A stretch of DNA of 6,838 bases, from NCBI GenBank assembly GCA_050175155.1, contig JBFXJF010000057.1, positions 1 to 6,838 on the forward strand, read 5' to 3'. This DNA comes from JBFXJF01 sp050175155 (GTDB lineage Bacteria > Bacillota > Bacilli > Tepidibacillales > Tepidibacillaceae). Positions within the stretch are counted from its first letter, which is position 1. The number at the start of each line of letters is the position of its first letter. Of the stretch, positions 1-5,521 are shown one piece after another. The notes beneath the pieces are model-generated. The model made no database searches, was not told the origin of the DNA, and saw only the letters and a program-made list of their open reading frames with translations. A program made the translations under genes and the position numbers.

Positions 1-159
1 ATCATGCACCGCAATAGTATGTCCTATATATTGAGGGAAAATCGTAGAACGACGAGACCATGTTTTTATAACTTTTTTTTCATTTTTTTCATTTAACACT
101 TCAACTTTTTTTGTTAAATGGCTATCAGCAAAGGGTCCCTTTTTTAAGCTACGTCCCAT
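1..159 (-). CDS. rpsS: 30S ribosomal protein S19, N-terminal part (cut by window edge)
   Basis: S19 is a small-subunit head protein that binds 16S rRNA together with S13, near the A-site finger. Reading leftward from the ATG at 159, the frame is open for 53 codons to the window edge. It begins MGRSLKKGPF and continues with ADSHL, then KTWSRRSTIFPQYIGHTIAV, the classic S19 N-terminal signature. The family is usually about 90 residues, so roughly 40 are missing beyond the edge; there is no sign of a break in the gene. A strong AGGGAGG ribosome binding site at 167-173 sits 7 nt before the ATG and fixes the start. It follows rplB after a 76-bp gap, the widest within this operon, and its place after L2 is the standard S10 operon order. 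The identification is secure. Confidence 0.97.
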   Translation of the reverse strand, partial: MGRSLKKGPFADSHLTKKVEVLNEKNEKKVIKTWSRRSTIFPQYIGHTIAVHD

Positions 160-235
160 GCAAATACCTCCCTTCAAGATGGCTAATTATTTAATTTTCT
201 TTCATTATTATCCATCTAACTTAACAATAATTTAT

Positions 236-1066
236 TTATTTCTTACGACCACGAATAATATATTTGCTAGATGCCTTATTCTTTTTACGAGTTTTATAAC
301 CTAAAGTAGGTTTCCCCCAAGGAGTAACTGGTGATTTACGACCTATAGGTGCTTTACCTTCTCCCCCACCATGTGGATGGTCATTAGGATTCATTACTAC
401 ACCTCGTACAGTTGGTCGTATTCCTAACCAACGAGAACGTCCTGCCTTACCAATTTTAACATTTTCATAATCTAAATTGCCAACTTGGCCTATTGTAGCT
501 CTGCATTCTTTGCGAATCATTCTAACTTCACCAGAACTTAAACGGATAGTAACATAATCCTTATCCTTACCAAGTAATTGAGCCTCAGTTCCTGCAGCAC
601 GGACTAACTGCCCGCCTTTGCCAGCTTTCATCTCAATGTTATGAACTATTGTACCAACAGGAATATTTTCTAATGGTAATGCATTTCCAACAACAATGTC
701 AGATTTAGGACCAGACTCGATTATACTACCTACCTTTAATCCATTAGGTGCAAGAATATATCTCTTTTCACCGTCAACGTAATTTATCAAAGCTATGTTT
801 GCAGAACGATTTGGATCATATTCTATTGTAGCAACGCGACCTGGTATTCCATCTTTATTTCGTTTAAAATCAATAATACGATATTGTCGCTTATGTCCCC
901 CGCCATGGTGACGAACAGTCAATTTACCCTGATTATTTCTTCCTGCTTTTCTTTTTAAAGGTGCTAATAAGGATTTTTCTGGTTTGTCAGTAGTTAGTTC
1001 CTCAAAGGTAAAAGCCGTCATTCCGCGTCTACCAGCCGAGGTTGGTTTATACTTTTTAATCCCCAT
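236..1066 (-). CDS. rplB: 50S ribosomal protein L2
   Basis: L2 is a primary 23S rRNA-binding protein needed for subunit association and for the peptidyl-transferase centre. The 276-residue product has the normal bacterial length. It starts MGIKKYKPTSAGRRGMT; the N-terminal OB-fold region carries the RNA-binding block RHHGGGHKRQYR (about 52-63), the SH3-like domain follows, and the C-terminal loop has NDHPHGGGEGKAPIGRK (about 228-244). The histidine at about 230 corresponds to the conserved peptidyl-transferase-region histidine (E. coli His229). The basic tail ends in RGRKK. An AAAGGAGGG ribosome binding site at 1075-1083 precedes the ATG. It lies 26 bp after rplW and 76 bp before rpsS, with no promoter or terminator evident between them, so it is part of the S10 operon transcript. 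Nothing is unusual in the protein. Confidence 0.99.
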   Translation of the reverse strand: MGIKKYKPTSAGRRGMTAFTFEELTTDKPEKSLLAPLKRKAGRNNQGKLTVRHHGGGHKRQYRIIDFKRNKDGIPGRVATIEYDPNRSANIALINYVDGEKRYILAPNGLKVGSIIESGPKSDIVVGNALPLENIPVGTIVHNIEMKAGKGGQLVRAAGTEAQLLGKDKDYVTIRLSSGEVRMIRKECRATIGQVGNLDYENVKIGKAGRSRWLGIRPTVRGVVMNPNDHPHGGGEGKAPIGRKSPVTPWGKPTLGYKTRKKNKASSKYIIRGRKK

Positions 1067-1092
1067 TAATTTTTCCCTCCTTTGCTATTTCC

Positions 1093-1380
1093 TTATGCTT
1101 CAAAAAACTCAATTGTTTTACTATCTTCAGTTAATGTAACGATTGCTTTTTTCCACGATGATCTATAACCATTATACCGACCATAGCTCTTTGGCTTTGC
1201 CGGCATCTTAATTACATTAACTTTTTTTACTTTTACATCAAAAATATTCTCAATAGCTAGTTTCACTTCTGTTTTATTCGATCTCTTATCTACTTCAAAA
1301 ACATATTTGTTTTCAGCCATAAAATCACTTGTCTTTTCAGTGATTACTGGACGCTTAATGATATCGCGAGGATTTTTCAT
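1093..1380 (-). CDS. rplW: 50S ribosomal protein L23
   Basis: L23 sits at the rim of the polypeptide exit tunnel, where it serves as docking site for trigger factor and the signal recognition particle (established for the family). The product has 95 residues, a typical length. Visible landmarks are RDIIKRPVITEKTSD (5-19), where Glu15 aligns with E. coli Glu18 of the trigger-factor contact, the VNVIKMPAKPKSYGR tunnel-loop region (about 54-68) and SSWKKAIVTL near the C-terminus. Its ATG overlaps the rplD stop by one base (TAATG), so the two genes are probably translationally coupled. The ribosome binding site GAGGAGGTG (about 1389-1397) lies inside the last codons of rplD. The gene is followed by rplB after 26 bp. 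Confidence 0.98.
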   Translation of the reverse strand: MKNPRDIIKRPVITEKTSDFMAENKYVFEVDKRSNKTEVKLAIENIFDVKVKKVNVIKMPAKPKSYGRYNGYRSSWKKAIVTLTEDSKTIEFFEA

Positions 1381-2003
1381 TATACTAGCACCTCCTCTAT
1401 CTTCGCCACTGCCTCTTTAGTTAGGATTAACTTATCATGATATAAAATATCGAGAACATTAATTCCTTCAGCTGTAACAAATTTAACTCCTTGAATATTT
1501 CGAGATGATAACGCTACAGCATCATTATATTCTTTGTCTACAATTAATACCTTACTACCTATTTTTAAATTATTTAATATATTAACTATTTCTTTTGTTT
1601 TTGGAGCATCAATAGTTAATTCATTTATTACAATAAGTTCATTTTCCAAAACTTTACTTGATAATGCGGATTTAATTGCTAGACGACGAACTTTTTTAGG
1701 TAATTTGTAAGCATAGCTTCTAGGGGTTGGTCCAAAAACTGTACCACCACCAACCCATTGTGGCGAACGAATACTACCTTGTCGCGCACGGCCGGTCCCT
1801 TTTTGACGCCATGGTTTTCTTCCTCCTCCTCTTACTTCTGAACGTCCTTTAACTTTATGAGTTCCTTGACGTAATGAGGCCTGTTGCATAACCACTGCAT
1901 CATGAAGTACTGACTCATTTGGTTTTATCCCAAATATCGAATCTGCTAACTCAATTTGACCAACTTGAGTTCCACTCATGTCATATAGAGCTACTTTAGG
2001 CAT
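1380..2003 (-). CDS. rplD: 50S ribosomal protein L4
   Basis: L4 binds 23S rRNA, and its extended loop lines the exit tunnel. In E. coli it is also the feedback repressor of the S10 operon. From the ATG at 2003 the product has 207 residues, starting MPKVALYDMSG, the usual family length and N-terminus. The tunnel loop with GRKPWRQKGTGRARQG (about 61-76), the site of macrolide-resistance changes in other bacteria, looks wild type; PQWVGGGTVFGPTPRSY follows (about 81-97). The frame can be extended by 10 codons to an ATG at 2033, which overlaps the rplC TGA as ATGA. That start has no Shine-Dalgarno sequence, whereas AAAGGAGG at 2011-2018 is ideally placed for 2003, so the shorter form is chosen. 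The gap to rplC is 26 bp; the stop overlaps the rplW start by one base. Confidence 0.98.
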   Translation of the reverse strand: MPKVALYDMSGTQVGQIELADSIFGIKPNESVLHDAVVMQQASLRQGTHKVKGRSEVRGGGRKPWRQKGTGRARQGSIRSPQWVGGGTVFGPTPRSYAYKLPKKVRRLAIKSALSSKVLENELIVINELTIDAPKTKEIVNILNNLKIGSKVLIVDKEYNDAVALSSRNIQGVKFVTAEGINVLDILYHDKLILTKEAVAKIEEVLV

Positions 2004-2010
2004 AGCGAAT

Positions 2011-2018
2011 CCTCCTTT
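2011..2018 (-). promoter_or_regulatory. Ribosome binding site that decides the rplD start
   Basis: AAAGGAGG lies 7 nt before the ATG at 2003. It falls inside the 10-codon in-frame extension that begins at the ATG at 2033, which itself has only A-rich sequence and no purine box in front of it. This makes 2003 the preferred start. Confidence 0.85.
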
Positions 2019-2029
2019 CTCTAAACAAT

Positions 2030-2662
2030 TCATTTATTCGCTTTTTTTACTGATTCTTTAACAATAACAAAACTATTTTTTACTCCAGGTACTGATCCTT
2101 TAATCAATAAAAGATCTCTTTCTCCATCTACTTTTACAACTTCTAAATTCTGAATAGTTACTCTTTCAGATCCCATTCTTCCTGGTAATGGTTTACCTTT
2201 CATAACTCTATTCGGAGCTACAGGTCCCATTGATCCAGGTCTCCTATGATAACGCGATCCATGGGCCATTGGTCCACGTGATTGATTATGTCTTTTTATT
2301 GATCCAGCAAAACCTTTACCTTTGCTAATACCAACTACATCGACAAATTCACCATCTGTAAATATATCAGCTTTTAGTTGTTGACCAACTTCGTAATCCA
2401 TTGACATACCACGAATTTCTTTAACGAAGCGCTTAGGAGTTGTATCAGCTTTTTTAATATGTCCAAGCTCAGGCTTATTTGCCCTAAATGCTTTTTTCTC
2501 TTCAAAACCCAATTGAATTGATTCATAACCATCATTCTCAGTATCCTTTTTCTGAAGAACAACGCATGGTCCAGCTTGAACTACTGTCACAGATATTGCT
2601 TCCCCATCTTTGGTAAAAATCTGGGTCATTCCTAATTTTTTCCCTAAGATTCCTTTAGTCAT
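2030..2662 (-). CDS. rplC: 50S ribosomal protein L3
   Basis: L3 is an early-assembly 23S rRNA-binding protein whose long central extension reaches towards the peptidyl-transferase centre. From the ATG at 2662 the product has 210 residues and begins MTKGILGKKLGMTQIF, the standard start of the family. The signature region runs from about 115 to 146 (KGKGFAGSIKRHNQSRGPMA, then HGSRYHRRPGSMG). The loop after it reads GPVAPNRVMKGKPLPGRMG, so the glutamine that is methylated in E. coli L3 (Gln150) is absent, as I recall for other Firmicutes. A three-codon longer form from a GTG at 2671 is rejected because that GTG overlaps the AGGAGG box itself. The gene lies 35 bp after rpsJ; its TGA stop overlaps an unused ATG in the rplD frame. 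Confidence 0.98.
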   Translation of the reverse strand: MTKGILGKKLGMTQIFTKDGEAISVTVVQAGPCVVLQKKDTENDGYESIQLGFEEKKAFRANKPELGHIKKADTTPKRFVKEIRGMSMDYEVGQQLKADIFTDGEFVDVVGISKGKGFAGSIKRHNQSRGPMAHGSRYHRRPGSMGPVAPNRVMKGKPLPGRMGSERVTIQNLEVVKVDGERDLLLIKGSVPGVKNSFVIVKESVKKANK

Positions 2663-2670
2663 ATTGGCCA

Positions 2671-2676
2671 CCTCCT
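2671..2676 (-). promoter_or_regulatory. Ribosome binding site that decides the rplC start
   Basis: AGGAGG sits 8 nt before the ATG at 2662. Its last G is also the first base of an in-frame GTG (2671-2669), which therefore cannot use this box as its own ribosome binding site. This supports the MTKG start. Confidence 0.85.
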
Positions 2677-2697
2677 ATATGTTAGTTAAGTAAATAA

Positions 2698-3006
2698 TTA
2701 TAATTTGATTTCAATATCTACACCAGACGGTAAGTCTAATCTCATTAGAGAATCCACTGTTTGAGGTGTAGGATTTAAAATATCAATTAAACGTTTATGC
2801 GTACGCATTTCAAATTGTTCACGAGAATCTTTATACTTGTGAACGGCACGAAGCACAGTATATACAGACTTCTCTGTTGGCAATGGTATTGGTCCAGAAA
2901 CCGAAGCACCAGAGCGTTTTGCTGTATCAACTATTTTCTCCGCAGATTGATCCAAAATCCTATGATCATAAGCTTTTAATCGAATACGAATTTTTTGTTT
3001 TGCCAT
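2698..3006 (-). CDS. rpsJ: 30S ribosomal protein S10 (NusE)
   Basis: S10 is a component of the small-subunit head. As NusE it also joins NusB in transcription antitermination and links NusG to the ribosome (family knowledge). The 102-residue product has the usual length and starts MAKQKIRIRLKAYDHRILDQ. The PIPLPTEKSVYTVLR and HKYKDSREQFEMRTHKRLIDI segments (about 40-54 and 56-76) are diagnostic, and the C-terminus is GVDIEIKL. An AAGGAGGG ribosome binding site at 3013-3020 precedes the ATG by 6 nt. It is the first gene of the S10 operon: upstream are a leader of about 134 nt with strong folding potential and a consensus-like promoter. Downstream, rplC begins after 35 bp. Confidence 0.99.
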   Translation of the reverse strand: MAKQKIRIRLKAYDHRILDQSAEKIVDTAKRSGASVSGPIPLPTEKSVYTVLRAVHKYKDSREQFEMRTHKRLIDILNPTPQTVDSLMRLDLPSGVDIEIKL

Positions 3007-3048
3007 TATTTTCCCTCCTTATCGCCCATTTTTAAATAGACATTCTCA

Positions 3049-3114
3049 GTGAAAATTCCCTAACAATCCGCCTCCCTCATGGCAAAGGGTCCGGGTGTGT
3101 CAGCAACCTTTCAC
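3049..3114 (-). promoter_or_regulatory. Structured 5' leader element of the S10 operon (candidate cis-regulatory RNA)
   Basis: In the minus-strand RNA these 66 nt fold on paper into one nested stem. P1 is GUGAAA (3114-3109) with UUUCAC (3054-3049). P2 is CUGACA (3103-3098) with UGUUAG (3065-3060), with one G-U pair. P3 is CCG (3094-3092) with CGG (3070-3068). P4 is CCCU (3089-3086) with AGGG (3077-3074), closing a UUGCCAUG loop. P1 and P2 are joined by a symmetric 5x5 internal loop that could add U-A and G-U pairs. The element lies between the S10 promoter and the rpsJ ribosome binding site, 28 nt before the latter, and is not followed by a U-run, so it is not itself an intrinsic terminator. 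Base pairing is seen in the sequence; a regulatory role (for example binding of L4 or another operon product) is inference. I have a vague, unchecked memory of a similar GCUGACACACCCGG block before rpsJ in other Firmicutes. Confidence 0.55.
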
Positions 3115-3147
3115 ATCATCGCAAAGCCTTATAGACCAACATTAAAT

Positions 3148-3176
3148 ATTATATAAAAAACTTTTATTTATTGCAA
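3148..3176 (-). promoter_or_regulatory. Promoter of the S10 operon (sigma-A type)
   Basis: On the minus strand, a TTGCAA -35 box (3176-3171) is separated by exactly 17 bp of AT-rich sequence from a perfect TATAAT -10 box (3153-3148). Transcription should start near 3141-3140, giving a leader of about 134 nt before rpsJ. The -35 box lies in the last two sense codons of the upstream transporter gene. This is the best promoter match in the window, and it lies where a high-output ribosomal operon promoter is expected. Confidence 0.8.
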
Positions 3177-3183
3177 GTTTTTT
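3155..3183 (-). terminator. AT-rich inverted repeat, possible weak terminator of the transporter gene
   Basis: A perfect 9-bp inverted repeat (arms 3183-3175 and 3163-3155, loop of 11 nt) spans the transporter stop codon. On the minus strand its distal arm ends in six Ts, so it resembles an intrinsic terminator. The stem has only one G-C pair, so it would be weak, and read-through into the S10 operon is likely. It also overlaps the S10 promoter -35 box and spacer, so the repeat may simply reflect AT-rich promoter DNA. Confidence 0.3.
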
Positions 3184-4055
3184 TTTGAACTTAAACTTAT
3201 TAAATATATAGATATACCTAATATTATTACTAATCCTCCAATAACTTGCGTTACTAAAATAATTTCGCCTAAAATTATGTATGCTAATATAGAGGCTCCA
3301 ATTGGTTCAGCTAGAATACTAATTGAAATTGTTGTTGTACTAAGATATTTTACTGCCCAATTTAAGGCAGTATGTCCGAAAATAGTTGGAATTATTGCTA
3401 GTGCGATAAATATTATCCATTCTCTTATAGAATAATGTATTAGATTTGTATTAGATATTAAATTATATATTATTAATACTACGAAACTTGTGCAATAAAC
3501 TAATAGGACATAAGGAAGTAAAGATAACCTCTTTCTAACATTTTGTCCTAATAGCCAGTAGCCAGTAACCAAAGCCGCTCCTAGCAAAGCTAATATATCT
3601 CCGTAAATTGCTTGATTTCCTAATTTAAAGTCTCCCCACCCTATAATAATACTTCCCGTTACAGCCAACAAAGCACCTATTAATTCAATTCTTGTAATTC
3701 TCTCCTTAAAAAAAATATAGACTCCTATCATTGCAAAGATTGGTTGTAACGAAACAATTACGACTGAACTTGCAACTGATGTATATTGCAACGATTCAAA
3801 CCATGCTAAGAAATGAAATGCTAAAAAAATACCTGACAGAAATGAATATATTAAATCTTTCTTTGTTAAAGTTTTAAATTCTTTTCTATTAAAGATTAAA
3901 GTAGGTACAGATAATATTATTACTGTAAATAACATTCTATATGCTGCTAATATAGAAGAAGGTGCTGTTGATAGTTTTACAAGAACTGCGGCAGTTGAGA
4001 TTGATATAACCCCAATTACTATAGCAATATATTCCTTTCTTACTCCTCTAACCAT
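3168..4055 (-). CDS. EamA/DMT-superfamily membrane transporter, substrate unknown
   Basis: The 295-residue, very hydrophobic protein matches the drug/metabolite transporter pattern of two EamA repeats (about 11-139 and 153-286) and ten predicted membrane helices, at about 9-27, 33-54, 68-87, 93-115, 122-140, 150-169, 181-200, 211-230, 238-262 and 266-287. The repeat signatures are LQPIFAMIGVYIFFKE (103-118) and AEPIGASILAYIILGE (249-264), the latter the family hallmark. A short basic N-terminus (RGVRK) and a basic tail (KKN) suggest both ends are cytoplasmic. Family members export or import amino acids, nucleobases or other small metabolites; the substrate cannot be told from the sequence. 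The ATG at 4055 has only a modest ribosome binding site (AGGGG, 6 nt upstream), weaker than those of its neighbours. It sits between str and S10, where tuf and rpsJ are often adjacent in related genomes, and has its own promoter candidate. No role in translation is implied. Confidence 0.9.
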   Translation of the reverse strand: MVRGVRKEYIAIVIGVISISTAAVLVKLSTAPSSILAAYRMLFTVIILSVPTLIFNRKEFKTLTKKDLIYSFLSGIFLAFHFLAWFESLQYTSVASSVVIVSLQPIFAMIGVYIFFKERITRIELIGALLAVTGSIIIGWGDFKLGNQAIYGDILALLGAALVTGYWLLGQNVRKRLSLLPYVLLVYCTSFVVLIIYNLISNTNLIHYSIREWIIFIALAIIPTIFGHTALNWAVKYLSTTTISISILAEPIGASILAYIILGEIILVTQVIGGLVIILGISIYLISLSSKKNLQ

Positions 4056-4098
4056 CTCACACCCCTAATAGCTTTTTAATTTCTTTAATAAAACCAAA

Positions 4099-4127
4099 AT
4101 TTTATCACGTTTTTTATGAGAATCAAA
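4099..4127 (-). promoter_or_regulatory. Candidate promoter of the transporter gene
   Basis: A TAAAAT -10 box (4104-4099) is preceded by TTTGAT (4127-4122) at 17 bp, or by TTGATT (4126-4121) at 16 bp. It lies between the tuf terminator and the transporter ATG, about 45 nt before the start codon. The surrounding DNA is very AT-rich, so a chance match is possible; the need for a promoter after a strong terminator supports it. Confidence 0.5.
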
Positions 4128-4170
4128 AAATTTTTTCTAAAGCAGTTCTTTTAAACACATTTTAAATATT

Positions 4171-4207
4171 AAAAAGAGATCGTTAAACTATGTGTTAACG
4201 ATCTCTT
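4171..4207 (-). terminator. Rho-independent terminator of tuf (end of the str operon)
   Basis: A perfect 13-bp inverted repeat (arms 4207-4195 and 4186-4174) with an 8-nt loop begins 20 bases past the tuf stop codon. On the minus strand the stem runs into five consecutive Ts. The length of the perfect stem makes this a convincing intrinsic terminator, separating tuf from the transporter gene and the S10 operon. Confidence 0.9.
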
Positions 4208-4226
4208 CTCAATTAGTTAATTATAA

Positions 4227-5417
4227 TTATTTGCTAATAGAAGCTACTACTCCAGCTCCAACTGTACGTCCGCCTTCACGAATAGCAAAACGTGTGCCAT
4301 CTTCAATTGCTATAGGTGCAATCAAGTTTACATCTATAGTAACTCTATCTCCAGGCATAACCATTTCAGTACCTTCCGGTAAATCTATAACCCCTGTAAC
4401 ATCTGTAGTACGGAAATAGAATTGTGGACGATACCCGTTAAAGAATGGAGTGTGACGTCCACCTTCTTCTTTTGATAAAACATAGATTTCAGCACTAAAT
4501 TTAGTATGAGGTTTTACTGAACCAGTTTTCGCTAAAACTTGACCGCGTTCAATATCTTTACGTTCAACTCCACGTAATAGTGCTCCTATATTATCGCCAG
4601 CTTGAGCTTGATCTAATAATTTGCGGAACATTTCTACTCCTGTAACTACTGTTTTCTTAGTTTCTTCACTAAGACCTACTATCTCAACTTCATCTCCTAC
4701 TTTAACTACACCACGATCCACACGACCAGTAGCAACAGTACCACGTCCTGTAATAGTAAATACATCCTCAATTGACATTAAGAAAGGTTTATCTGTTTCA
4801 CGAACTGGGTCAGGAATGTACTCATCAACAGCAGCCATCAAATCTATTATTCCTTGTGCCCATTCACTATCTGGATTTTCCAATGCCTTTAACGCAGATC
4901 CTTTAATTATTGGAGTATCATCTCCAGGGAATTCATACTCAGTTAATAAATCACGAATTTCCATTTCTACTAACTCAATTAGTTCTTCATCATCTACCAT
5001 ATCAACTTTGTTCATAAATACTACAATGTAAGGTACTCCCACTTGACGTGATAAAAGAATATGTTCACGAGTTTGAGGCATCGGACCATCTGCGGCAGAA
5101 ACCACAAGAATAGCTCCGTCCATCTGAGCTGCACCAGTTATCATGTTCTTAACATAGTCGGCATGCCCAGGACAGTCCACATGAGCATAATGACGAGTAG
5201 CAGTCTCATACTCAACGTGAGCAGTCGATATTGTAATACCACGTTCACGCTCCTCTGGAGCTTTATCTATTTGGTCATATCCAGTTGCTTCTGCTCCACC
5301 TACTTTTGCTAATACGGTAGTGATTGCAGCTGTTAAAGTAGTTTTACCATGGTCAACGTGTCCAATAGTTCCAATATTGACATGTGTTTTTGTTCGTTCG
5401 AATTTCTTTTTAGCCAT
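4227..5417 (-). CDS. tuf: Translation elongation factor Tu
   Basis: EF-Tu carries aminoacyl-tRNA to the ribosomal A site and hydrolyses GTP on correct decoding. The 396-residue product is full length and begins MAKKKFERTKTHVNIG. All G-domain motifs are intact: G1 GHVDHGKT (19-26), switch I with RGITI (59-63), G3 DCPGH (81-85, including the catalytic His85), G4 NKVD (136-139) and G5 SAL (174-176). Domains II and III follow, with TGRGTVATGRVDRG, then RPQFYFRTTDVTG, and the end REGGRTVGAGVVASI. An AAGGAGG ribosome binding site at 5428-5434 lies 10 nt before the ATG. It is 104 bp after fusA, a gap without an obvious terminator but with at best a weak promoter match (TTGTAG, 17 bp, TTAATA at 5474-5446), so it probably shares the str transcript. 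It is followed by a strong terminator. Confidence 0.99.
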   Translation of the reverse strand: MAKKKFERTKTHVNIGTIGHVDHGKTTLTAAITTVLAKVGGAEATGYDQIDKAPEERERGITISTAHVEYETATRHYAHVDCPGHADYVKNMITGAAQMDGAILVVSAADGPMPQTREHILLSRQVGVPYIVVFMNKVDMVDDEELIELVEMEIRDLLTEYEFPGDDTPIIKGSALKALENPDSEWAQGIIDLMAAVDEYIPDPVRETDKPFLMSIEDVFTITGRGTVATGRVDRGVVKVGDEVEIVGLSEETKKTVVTGVEMFRKLLDQAQAGDNIGALLRGVERKDIERGQVLAKTGSVKPHTKFSAEIYVLSKEEGGRHTPFFNGYRPQFYFRTTDVTGVIDLPEGTEMVMPGDRVTIDVNLIAPIAIEDGTRFAIREGGRTVGAGVVASISK

Positions 5418-5521
5418 TTTATTTTTTCCTCCTTAGAATACAACTTATTAATATTTATTTAAATTTCCCTACAATTAAGTAGTGAAAATCCTTTAATTAA
5501 ATAATTCAATAAAAAAAAATA

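Noticed and set aside
2374..2562. 62-residue minus-strand reading frame inside rplC
   Set aside because: It lies in another frame of the clearly identified L3 gene and has no family resemblance or ribosome binding site; it is a shadow frame.
2663..2671. GTG start giving a three-residue longer L3
   Set aside because: The GTG overlaps the ribosome binding site itself; the ATG at 2662 has correct spacing and the family N-terminus.
2797..2979. 60-residue plus-strand reading frame opposite rpsJ
   Set aside because: It is antisense to S10, with no promoter, ribosome binding site or recognisable product.
4621..5031. 136-residue plus-strand reading frame opposite tuf
   Set aside because: It is antisense to EF-Tu, is rich in Ser and Thr as expected from reverse reading of the conserved gene, and has no independent support.
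5446..5474. Possible tuf promoter in the fusA-tuf gap (TTGTAG, 17 bp, TTAATA)
   Set aside because: Both boxes are poor matches in very AT-rich DNA where such matches occur by chance. A separate tuf promoter is possible but not supported well enough to list.
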